A DNA stretch of 64,000 bases from an uncultured cyanobacterium (GTDB taxonomy: Bacteria; Cyanobacteriota; Cyanobacteriia; Thermostichales; Thermostichaceae), in contig CALFBB010000016.1 of the NCBI GenBank assembly GCA_937944885.1, positions 124,001-188,000 on the forward strand. Reading direction: 5' to 3'. Both the position numbers and the translations under genes were made by a program. Shown here piece by piece: positions 29,253 through 36,617 of the stretch; positions within the stretch are counted from its first letter, which is position 1; the number at the start of each line of letters is the position of its first letter. Under the pieces are notes generated by a model, which was not told where the DNA came from, did not search any database, and saw nothing but the letters and a program-made list of their open reading frames with translations.

Positions 29253-30130
29253 GGGGCCCGTTCCCCCCAGCCAACAACCTGGCCGTAAAGGGCCAGAAAC
29301 ACCAACAAAATCCCCATCAGCAGCACCGACAGCGCCGCTCCATAGCCCACATCAAAAAAGGTCAAGCCGACTTTGAAAATGTGGTAGCTCATTACCTCTG
29401 TGGCTTGCCCCGGCCCACCGCCTGTGATGACAAACACCGAGTCGAAAATCTTAAACAGCTCCATTACCCGCAGCAACAGTGCCACCACCAATACCGGCCT
29501 CAGCAAGGGTAGAGAAATGTAGCGGAACCCTTGCCAACTATTGGCCCCATCCAGTTGAGCCGCTTGCAACAGTTCCGGGGGTTGGCTTTGTAGACCGGCA
29601 AACAGGGTGATGGCCAGTAGAGGTGTCCACTGCCAGACATCTACCCAGATCAAGGCCCAGAGCGCGGTGCGGGCTTCTCCCACCAAACCGCGCCCTAAAG
29701 GGATCCCTAAGCCTGTCAACAGCTGTGATACCAGGCCAAAATCGGGGTTGTACAGCCCCCGCCATACCAAGGCTGCCACCACCGGTGCTAGTGCCATCGG
29801 CATCAGTAACAAAGCCCGCACCCAACCCATGCCGGGCAGCGGCTGATCCAACAAAACAGCAATCCCCAAACCTAGGATCAGCTCCAATCCAGAGGCTACG
29901 CCGACAAAGAGTAAGGTATTTCCCAGGGATCCCAGTACCTGCGGATCCTGCAGCGCTTGCAGATAGTTTTGCCAACCGACAAAAACCTTAGAACCGCCGG
30001 GATCCGTCAGGCGATAGCGGAATAGGGAAATCACCAGCGCATACCCTAGCGGGTAAAGGGCAAAAGCCAGTAAAAAAGCCAGTGCAGGTAAGATCCAGAA
30101 CAAAAGTCCCCATCGCCTCGAAAGACGCAT
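29249..30130 (-). CDS. ABC transporter permease, MalF/UgpA type
   Basis: The first permease of the pair, 293 residues from the ATG at 30130 (MRLSRRWGLLFWILPALAF); an upstream TTG at 30157 would add nine residues. It has six predicted helices, and the EAA loop is LLQAAQLDGANSWQGFRYISLPLLRP. The helix preceding the loop (WQWTPLLAITLFAGLQS) is typical of UgpA/MalF proteins. It is coupled to the MalG-type gene by a 4-bp overlap. Substrate is likely a sugar or sugar phosphate by family, but without the binding protein it cannot be named. Confidence 0.9.
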   Translation of the reverse strand: MRLSRRWGLLFWILPALAFLLAFALYPLGYALVISLFRYRLTDPGGSKVFVGWQNYLQALQDPQVLGSLGNTLLFVGVASGLELILGLGIAVLLDQPLPGMGWVRALLLMPMALAPVVAALVWRGLYNPDFGLVSQLLTGLGIPLGRGLVGEARTALWALIWVDVWQWTPLLAITLFAGLQSQPPELLQAAQLDGANSWQGFRYISLPLLRPVLVVALLLRVMELFKIFDSVFVITGGGPGQATEVMSYHIFKVGLTFFDVGYGAALSVLLMGILLVFLALYGQVVGWGERAP

Positions 30131-30228
30131 CCACAATACCGGCCTACTCTCTCTCAACCGTTGCGGCCTCCTATTGGAGGGTCTGTTTAGGCCCTGCCCT
30201 GTTACTCCCGTCAGGCCTCTGGGCAGCT

Positions 30229-30654
30229 TTAGCCGGACTGCAGCAGTAAGCGTAAAGTGCTCAGGTACTCATTGATGTTGCGCCGGTTACCGCCAAAATC
30301 GTATTCCCCAATACGACCCACGGATGTAATTTGCAGCCGTGTCTGACCGGGATCCCCTTCCACCGGGGATAACGAGACGGTGATATCATCCACAAACTTA
30401 AAAAAGTTGGTGCGGGAGATCCCCTTTACCACCATGGCCTGAGTATCCACGGATCCCAACTCTCCGCGTTTCCACACTTGGAAAGCCTGTTCGGCTGCTC
30501 TTAAAACCTGCTCCGGGCTAGCTGGGAGCACCACTTCCTCCTGAGCACGGTTGTTGGGGGATCCACTCAGGGCAGCCGCTTGTACAGCCGGGATCCCGCC
30601 CACGAGAGCCAGCAGCAGCACAGCCAGCAATAGCCAAGGTTTCCAAGCAGACAT
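30229..30654 (-). CDS. DUF1499-family exported protein
   Basis: A 141-residue protein with a clear signal peptide (a Lys, then a Leu/Ala/Val core ending in VQAAA at about residue 28). The mature part carries features of the DUF1499 family: a SPEQVLRAAEQAF helix, the middle strands around FFKFVDDITVSL, and the C-terminal GRIGEYDFGGNRRNINEYLSTL motif. Its function is unknown; it probably faces the lumen or periplasm. It lies 98 bp upstream of the MalF-type permease start on the same strand, and no functional link to that pair is known. Confidence 0.78.
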   Translation of the reverse strand: MSAWKPWLLLAVLLLALVGGIPAVQAAALSGSPNNRAQEEVVLPASPEQVLRAAEQAFQVWKRGELGSVDTQAMVVKGISRTNFFKFVDDITVSLSPVEGDPGQTRLQITSVGRIGEYDFGGNRRNINEYLSTLRLLLQSG

Positions 30655-30689
30655 ACCAGCCAGAGATGAGGTTTCATCTCCAGTTTACA

Positions 30690-30713
30690 TCTCTTATTAG
30701 GTCTCTTATTAGG
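30690..30713. repeat. 12-bp perfect tandem duplication
   Basis: TCTCTTATTAGG occurs twice head to tail, followed by a partial third copy (TCTC), between the DUF1499 and aminopeptidase genes. Confidence 0.92.
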
Positions 30714-30792
30714 TCTCCCGCTCTATTTGCCTCTGCTGCTATTCCGACAAGATTTTTTGCAGAGACTAACCGACTGAAGGGGATCCCGAACC

Positions 30793-32601
30793 TCAAGGCT
30801 CTGTCGATTGGCAAGCCTGTTCTAGCCAAGTTGCCTCCTCATCATCCAAAGCAGCGTGGTGCATTTCGTAAACCTGCTGATGGTAATCCTCAAGCCAGGT
30901 GCGTTGAGCTTCATTCAACAGGCTGCGGTCAATCAGCCGTCGATCAAACGGGATCCAAGTGAGGGAGCGAAAGCCCATCCACCCTTCCGGCTCAGGAATG
31001 GATACCACTTCATAAAGATTCTCCAGGCGGATCCCACCCCATCCCGGCAGGTAGTAGCCCGGTTCAATGCTGTTGATCATACCCGTCTTAAGAGGGGTGC
31101 TAGCCCGTCGGTGGAGCCCATTGGGCCCCTCATGCACATTTAAGAAAGCTCCTACCCCATGGCCGGTACCATGGCCGTAGTCCAATCCGGCTTGCCAGAG
31201 GGTCGAGCGGGCGATGCCATCCAAAGAGGCGCCATAGGTACCCGGCGGAAAAATCTGGCGGGCACATTGGATGTGGGCCTTGAGCACCTCGGTGTAGCGG
31301 TGCCGATACACAGGATCCGGCCTCTCTTGGCCAAGCCAAACGGTACGGGTATCGTCGGTGGTACCGCCGGTATAGTGGGATCCGGAGTCCAGTAGGAATA
31401 GTTCACCCACCTGCAGAAACTTGTGGGCATCTGGTGTGCCGTAGTGGATGATGGAGCTGTTGGGGCCGGCTCCGGCAATCGTATTGAAACTTAAGCCGCG
31501 CCAATCCCCTTCCTCCCGGTAGTGCCGCTCCATGGTGGCTGCCACATCCGCCTCACTGATCGGGATCCCCTGTTGGATTTGCCGGTCGATCCAGGCCAGG
31601 GTACGAATCTTAGCCCGGCTAGCTTTGCGATTGGCTCGCCGCATCTGCTCCAGTTCCAGGGGATTTTTGATGGCTTTCAGGGCTTCCACCGGGTGATCCA
31701 GCTCCCGACAGACTACATCCTGCAGCAGGTTCTGGGTGCCTTGAGTGGTCTGCTTGGGATCCAGTCCCACCGGGGCATAATCTTTAGCCCAGAGCGACAG
31801 ATATTCGGAATAGCTGGCATAGGGTAGAATCTCTACTCCAGCTTCTTGCAGGCTGACCCATGCTTCTGGGCTCAGCCGCTCCCCATCGGTAAAGAGGGCT
31901 GCTTTTTCGGTGCTAACCAAGCCATAGGCGCGAAACACCGGATTGTAGGGGATATCCGACCCGCGTAGGTTAAACAGCCAGGCCACCTGGTCCAATTTGG
32001 TGAGGGGCAACAGTCCGACTCGCTGCTTCTGCATCTGTTGTCGGGTTTGCTCCAGCTTTTCGGCAAGGGTAGCCCCACTTAGGCGGGTGGGCACCGCATA
32101 GATCGGTTGGGTAAAAAGCTCCGCTTCAGCGGATCCCGGTTTTACCCGATCCACCCAGTTTTCCACAGTGGGGATCAGCAGCACCCCGCCGGCCTGAGCA
32201 TGGGTTGTTAGCTCTTGATAGGTCGCCACTGAAACGGTAAAAGGATCCACTCCCAAGCGAAAACCGGATCCCAATGTTTCGACAATCTCCATCAGACTGG
32301 GCTGATCCGGCAGGCCCCCTTTGATTAGCGTAAAAAGGCTCAGATCCACTTCGCGCTCAGCTTGTTCGTGATAGCGGGGATCCACCCATAGCCAAGCTCT
32401 ATCTCGAGCAATGAGAGCATCACCTGCCGAACCGGTAAAACCCGTGATCCATTGCCGCCGCTTGCGATTTTCCGGCAAATATTCATTCAAATGTTCATCT
32501 GCCGAGGGCACTAAAAATCCATCCAGATCCTGGTCTTGCAAAAGCTGCCGCAACTGCTGTAAGCGGGCTGAAATCTCGGAGCGGAGTAAAGCTGAAGGCA
32601 T
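30793..32601 (-). CDS. pepP: Xaa-Pro aminopeptidase (M24B)
   Basis: A 602-residue cytosolic metallopeptidase that removes N-terminal residues preceding proline. Size and domain order (two creatinase-like N-terminal domains, then the pita-bread catalytic domain from about residue 320) match the long, eukaryote-like aminopeptidase P type rather than the 440-residue E. coli PepP. The five metal ligands are visible: Asp in DSGSHYTGG, Asp in TTDDTRTVWLG, His in GHGVGAFLNVHEGP, Glu in SIEPGYY and Glu in IRLENLYEVV. The ATG at 32601 is directly upstream of MPSALLRSEI. The gene symbol is approximate. Confidence 0.93.
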   Translation of the reverse strand: MPSALLRSEISARLQQLRQLLQDQDLDGFLVPSADEHLNEYLPENRKRRQWITGFTGSAGDALIARDRAWLWVDPRYHEQAEREVDLSLFTLIKGGLPDQPSLMEIVETLGSGFRLGVDPFTVSVATYQELTTHAQAGGVLLIPTVENWVDRVKPGSAEAELFTQPIYAVPTRLSGATLAEKLEQTRQQMQKQRVGLLPLTKLDQVAWLFNLRGSDIPYNPVFRAYGLVSTEKAALFTDGERLSPEAWVSLQEAGVEILPYASYSEYLSLWAKDYAPVGLDPKQTTQGTQNLLQDVVCRELDHPVEALKAIKNPLELEQMRRANRKASRAKIRTLAWIDRQIQQGIPISEADVAATMERHYREEGDWRGLSFNTIAGAGPNSSIIHYGTPDAHKFLQVGELFLLDSGSHYTGGTTDDTRTVWLGQERPDPVYRHRYTEVLKAHIQCARQIFPPGTYGASLDGIARSTLWQAGLDYGHGTGHGVGAFLNVHEGPNGLHRRASTPLKTGMINSIEPGYYLPGWGGIRLENLYEVVSIPEPEGWMGFRSLTWIPFDRRLIDRSLLNEAQRTWLEDYHQQVYEMHHAALDDEEATWLEQACQSTEP

Positions 32602-33035
32602 AGTCGAACAGGGTAAGTGCTGGGTTCATGATCTTAAACGAATTCCCGAACAGGGTGTTGGCTGGGCCCGGGATCTGTCTTTAGCGGCTTGCATCCCTTC
32701 AATAATCTGCTTAGAATGATCTACTTAACTCAACCTTGGGTTCATGACTTCAAACCCTGCAAACCCTTGCTGAACAACTCTGTCTCGCCTCTTGGAGAGC
32801 TTGGACAAATTAGAAAGCGCCTACTATGGGCATTAGAGTATTCAAGAGTATTCAAGAATAACCAACAGGGATCCCAAGACACCTGTAGCTTATGGCTCAA
32901 CTTGAAGAACTGACCCAGGGTGAAATTGTTAAAGTACCTTACCAAACCAACCGGTCACTGTGCTTGACTGCCTTTGCGTTGAGCCGGAAACACCGGGCTA
33001 GGATCGGGGCAGAAGTTAGTTCTGTTTGGGCAATC
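32602..33035. other. Intergenic region, about 430 bp
   Basis: Most of this is non-coding DNA divergent between the aminopeptidase and the VOC gene. A 10-bp tandem duplication lies at 32835-32854. The VOC reading frame is open back to an ATG at 32892, but residues encoded before 33036 do not look like part of that domain. Confidence 0.5.
32835..32854. repeat. 10-bp perfect tandem duplication
   Basis: AGAGTATTCA occurs twice head to tail in intergenic DNA upstream of the VOC gene. Confidence 0.9.
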
Positions 33036-33449
33036 ATGTGGATCCCTACGGCTTTAATCAGCTTGGCCACCCCCAACTTGCTGCGTTTGCAAGGTTTTTA
33101 TCGGGCGCTGCTGGGGATCCCTGCTCAGGTGCAGCTTCCGCAGGAAGGGGAGCCGGTCTATGTGGAGTTTCGCCTGCCGGGGTTGCGGTTGGGTCTTTAC
33201 CGTAGCCATCACCCGGATTTTGCAGCGCGGGCAGGAGCGATGAGTCTCTGCTTGCAGGTGGAAGATTTACAGGGATCCCTGTCGGGAATCCAAGCGGTAT
33301 TGGCAGAGTATCAGCTTGTAGTTTCTCCGGTGCGGCAGGATTTTCACGGGCAGGAGGTGGATTTTGTGGATCCAGATGGCAACCGCATTGTCCTCCATCA
33401 GCCCTCAGCGAGCTTCTGGCAGGCTATGGATTGGGATCCCCAAGCTTGA
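33036..33449 (+). CDS. VOC (glyoxalase/bleomycin-resistance) superfamily protein
   Basis: A 137-residue protein with the paired beta-alpha-beta-beta-beta layout of the VOC fold. The N-terminal half has LLRLQGFYRALLGIPAQ and EPVYVEFRLPGLRLGLYR; the C-terminal half has MSLCLQVEDLQGSL and ends with the typical DFVDPDGNRIVLHQP. Members include metal-dependent lyases, dioxygenases and ligand-binding proteins, and the reaction here is unknown. The start is uncertain: the ATG at 33036 begins at the domain edge, while 32892 would add 48 unrelated residues. No neighbouring gene suggests a pathway. Confidence 0.72.
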   Translation: MWIPTALISLATPNLLRLQGFYRALLGIPAQVQLPQEGEPVYVEFRLPGLRLGLYRSHHPDFAARAGAMSLCLQVEDLQGSLSGIQAVLAEYQLVVSPVRQDFHGQEVDFVDPDGNRIVLHQPSASFWQAMDWDPQA

Positions 33450-33509
33450 TTGAACGGCAGTGAATTGGTGCAGGGAGTTTTTGGGCTCCACAAGAGGGGT
33501 AGCCTCAGA

Positions 33510-33531
33510 TCGGAATAGGGTCGGAATAGGG
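33510..33531. repeat. 11-bp perfect tandem duplication
   Basis: TCGGAATAGGG occurs twice head to tail between the VOC gene and the decayed methyltransferase gene. Confidence 0.92.
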
Positions 33532-33572
33532 GACGGAGTCCTTAGATCTATGCTGGAGGCGTGGGATCAGGG

Positions 33573-34090
33573 TCAGGAGGACGTCCTATCTGCCAAAGTA
33601 GATCGTGTAGGGATTGATAAGACTGGGGTAGTGGCGGTTGGGAGCCGATCCCCCCTATCAAAAGAGTGGGTGACCAGACGGCTGCCGGGTTGAAGTTCTG
33701 CCCGCAGCTTGTCGCGAATCAAGAGGTGAGAGCGGGGCAGCAGATAACAACTCACCACCGTTGCCGGCGTTAAATCTAAAGTGAGTTAATCCTGTTGCAG
33801 AAACTGCACCCGCTCTTTAACCTGGGCCTGCTTAGCCTGTTCCTGCGCCTCGCGGATCCGTTCTGATCGATATCCGCTCCTACTCCACAAGCTCCGCAGC
33901 GTTGGGCGGCCCGAATCGGAATGCGCCCATCTCCACAGCCTAAATCCTAAAGGGTATCGGCAGCACTCATCTGGGCTAGGTCCAGCATGGCATCGATCAC
34001 CACCGGTAGGCTGCGCAGGTAGGGAGCTAAGCTCACCGCTTCCGAGGTTTCAGGTTGCCGGTGCTTGTTGTGCCAGGGATCCCTGCCGCC
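33573..34090 (-). pseudogene. Decayed SAM-dependent methyltransferase gene
   Basis: The reverse strand preserves an ordered methyltransferase reading: HNKHRQPETSEAVSLAPYL, then VVIDAMLDLAQM, then the SAM motif DLGCGDGRIPIRAAQRCG, then GADID, REAQEQAKQAQVKERVQFL, and finally SCYLLPRSHLLIRDKLRAEL with QPGSRLVTHSFDRGD. It is broken by an in-frame TAG just before DLGCGDG (33947-33949), a frameshift near 33860-33870, and a TAA at 33786-33788. Only the last 61 codons remain open as a frame. The 3' end after HSFDRGD is also altered. This is a clear relic of a small class I methyltransferase of unknown substrate, not a functional gene. Confidence 0.85.
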
Positions 34091-34245
34091 TAGATTTTGA
34101 TTGGCTTTGGGCTTAAAACCAGGCGCTGCCCAAAGCGGCTACCCCCATCCATCCTGCACAAAGAGAGTCTTCCCAGCTACTGCCGGTTTGGCGGCTACAC
34201 TGGGGCTATCTTAACCCTGCTCAACCCTGTTGGATATAGCACGCA

Positions 34246-34887
34246 ATGATGCTTCTCACCCGTGCCCTCAGCTACGCTGAGCACAACAGCCAGATGCTGT
34301 GGCGGGCTTTGATTCAACATCTAGAGTTGGTGGCCGTACCCTTGGGGATTGGTCTGGTTTTGGGGTTGCCTTTGGGCTTTTTCAGTTCTCGATCCCAGCT
34401 ATTGTCACTGCTGGTGATCAACGGCTTTAACAGCCTGAGGGTGATCCCTAGCTTGGCCATTTTATTCTTGGCTATTCCCTATTTTGGCCTTGGTTTTGGC
34501 TCCGCTGTGGTTGCCCTTACTGCTTTGGTGATGCCCCCGATCTTGATCAGCACCGATGTGGCCTTTCGCAGTATCGAACCGGCAATTCGAGAAGCAGCTT
34601 TTGGGATGGGCATGACCACTGGTCAGGTTCTGCGGCAAATTGAAATACCACTTGCTTTGCCGGTGATCTTGGCCGGTCTTAAAACAGCCACTATCGAGGT
34701 GATTGCCAGTGCTACCCTAGCTGCATTCATTGGTGCAGGAGGGCTGGGAACCTTCATTACGCTGGGGTTTGCCCTTTACGATAACGCTATCTTACTAGTG
34801 GGAGCAGTACCGCTGGCTCTACTGGCAATTTTGGCAGAGGTTAGCCTCAGCGCCCTACAGCGTGCCTTACAACCACCACAAACGTAA
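34246..34887 (+). CDS. Glycine betaine/choline-type ABC permease (OpuB/ProW family)
   Basis: A 213-residue inner-membrane permease with about five to six helices, of the family that imports osmoprotectants such as glycine betaine and choline. Typical segments are NSLRVIPSLAILFLAIPYFGLG, VVALTALVMPPILISTDVAFRSI, and the ATPase-contact loop EAAFGMGMTTGQVLRQIEIPLALP, followed by VIASATLAAFIGAGGLGTFI. It is a single-domain permease without a fused binding domain. No ATPase or binding protein is adjacent; the sensor-kinase gene starts 20 bp downstream. Start codons at 34246 and 34249 are both ATG. Confidence 0.87.
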   Translation: MMLLTRALSYAEHNSQMLWRALIQHLELVAVPLGIGLVLGLPLGFFSSRSQLLSLLVINGFNSLRVIPSLAILFLAIPYFGLGFGSAVVALTALVMPPILISTDVAFRSIEPAIREAAFGMGMTTGQVLRQIEIPLALPVILAGLKTATIEVIASATLAAFIGAGGLGTFITLGFALYDNAILLVGAVPLALLAILAEVSLSALQRALQPPQT

Positions 34888-34907
34888 CCGTTCTGCTGTA
34901 CCCCACC

Positions 34908-36617
34908 ATGCAGCCTCTTCCAGCTCATCTTCTAGCTCAGTTTTTTAGGTTTTGGTCCGGGCGTATCCGGTTGCGAGAGGCTTTGTTGCTGCCGCTGCTG
35001 CTGGCGGTGGGGCTAGGGGTAGGAGGAGCCAGCTATCTTTCTTGGCGAGCAGGACAACAAGCGGTGCTGCAGTTGGCCCAACAGCTTGGCCGTAAGATTA
35101 ACGATCACGTCGAAAAAAACCTCGAGAGGGATTTACAACTCCCCCTTCAAATCAACTCCATCAATAAGGATGCGGTCCGTTTGGGGCTTCTGCCGGATCT
35201 GATGGCTCCATCTGCTGCTGATCTAAGTTTCTGGGAAGGCTACTTTGCCCGGCAGCTGCAGCATTTCCCGGAGGTGGATTATATCGGTTTTGTCTATGCT
35301 GAGGGTGGCTTTATCACCGTACACCGCCACAGGAATGGCACAGTCTGGGCTTATTCCACCGGTGGGCCGGGGCCAGGGAGAATACAAGGTCGTCAGCTGC
35401 ATCCTGAGACAGGGGATCCCATGGGCCCAATCCGCCAGTTGAGGTTCGTAGATCTGAAGCAGCGGCCTTGGTTTGCAGAGCTACTCCAGCCGGAAGGAAT
35501 TGGCCGCACCCAAGTGATGGGGGAGATCTTCTTAGAGCCACAACACTTGATCCTAACCGGCTTATCTGTGCGGAGTGAAGATGGCCTTTTGCAGGGGAGC
35601 CTGACGGTTGCTATTTCTACCCACAAAATTCAAGCTCTGCTGGATAGCTTTGATCGGAGTACCTCTGGTCTTAGCTTCTTGCTAGATGGGCAAGGGCGGG
35701 TTTTGGCGGGCCATGGCGTTTCTCCTGACAGAGAGCCGAGGTGGGGGGAAGAAGTCCATCCCCTCTTGGAGCAGGTCCTGCCGCTGCTGCGGGAGCAATT
35801 CGGGTCCTTGTCGGCTGCCCCTTCAGAAGCAACTTTTTTCCGCTTGCCGGTTGAGGGCAAGATACACCTAATCGAGGTGCAGCCGATTCGGGATGAGTGG
35901 GGCTTAGAGTTTTACTTTCTGCGCGGGATCCCGGAAGCAACCCTTTTAGCAGGGGTAAACCAAGGGGTACAACGGGCTTGGCTGTTCGGAGGAGGGGTGG
36001 GGTTGGCTGTGCTGGGGTTAGGAGTCATCCTCACCGACCGGCTGGTCCGCCCGCTTCGCCGTCTCACCGCAGCTTGTGCTGAGTTGAGTTCTTCCCAGGC
36101 TTGGCCGCAGTTGGATCCCGGCCCGATTGAGGAGGTGCAGACGCTGGCTTCTGCTTGGGAACAGATGGTAGCAAGCCAGCAAGCGCTGCTGCAGCGTTTA
36201 CAGCAACAGCAACAGGAGTTTCGAGAAACCCTAGAGCAACAGTCGGAGTTGATCTGCCGTTACAGCCCTGATACTCGCTTGAAATTTGTCAATGAAGCCT
36301 ATCTGCGCTTTTTTGGAGTAACCCGGGAGCAGTGTTTAGGTAAGCGCTGGATAGACACCCTACCCGAGGCAGAACGGGATCTGTTGTTAAAAGAATTAGC
36401 TAGCCTTACTCCTGCTCAACCTATTTGCACAGTTGAACGGGTCTATTCTGATTCAACTGATTCAACTGAAAAAAAACGATACATAAATTGGGTGGATCGA
36501 GGCATTTTTGACCACCAGGGCCAGTTGGTAGAATTCTCTCGGTTGGGCGAGAGATCACCGAACAAAGGACCATGGAGCTGGCGCTGCGGGAGAGCGAAGA
36601 GCAGTTTCGCACCCTGA
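34908..36617 (+). CDS. Sensor histidine kinase, N-terminal part (Cache-HAMP-PAS), frameshifted
   Basis: 569 codons encode the sensing half of a membrane histidine kinase. A first helix lies at about residues 26-46 and an extracytoplasmic double-Cache-like domain at about 50-345 (with VDYIGFVYAEGGFITVHRH). A second helix at about 355-378 leads into a HAMP segment (DRLVRPLRRLTAACAEL) and a PAS domain at about 440-540 (SELICRYSPDTRLKFVNEAYLRFFG). After VEFS near 36539 the frame runs into unrelated residues and stops, whereas the natural PAS ending (VGREITEQRTMELAL) continues in another frame. One missing base around 36540-36541 explains this. With the next feature it was one gene of about 1295 codons. 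Confidence 0.85.
   Translation: MQPLPAHLLAQFFRFWSGRIRLREALLLPLLLAVGLGVGGASYLSWRAGQQAVLQLAQQLGRKINDHVEKNLERDLQLPLQINSINKDAVRLGLLPDLMAPSAADLSFWEGYFARQLQHFPEVDYIGFVYAEGGFITVHRHRNGTVWAYSTGGPGPGRIQGRQLHPETGDPMGPIRQLRFVDLKQRPWFAELLQPEGIGRTQVMGEIFLEPQHLILTGLSVRSEDGLLQGSLTVAISTHKIQALLDSFDRSTSGLSFLLDGQGRVLAGHGVSPDREPRWGEEVHPLLEQVLPLLREQFGSLSAAPSEATFFRLPVEGKIHLIEVQPIRDEWGLEFYFLRGIPEATLLAGVNQGVQRAWLFGGGVGLAVLGLGVILTDRLVRPLRRLTAACAELSSSQAWPQLDPGPIEEVQTLASAWEQMVASQQALLQRLQQQQQEFRETLEQQSELICRYSPDTRLKFVNEAYLRFFGVTREQCLGKRWIDTLPEAERDLLLKELASLTPAQPICTVERVYSDSTDSTEKKRYINWVDRGIFDHQGQLVEFSRLGERSPNKGPWSWRCGRAKSSFAP
36450..36467. repeat. 9-bp perfect tandem duplication inside a coding region
   Basis: GATTCAACT occurs twice head to tail within the PAS-encoding part of the sensor kinase. 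Being a multiple of three it keeps the frame and yields a repeated Asp-Ser-Thr. It lies about 75 bp upstream of the frameshift. Confidence 0.88.
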
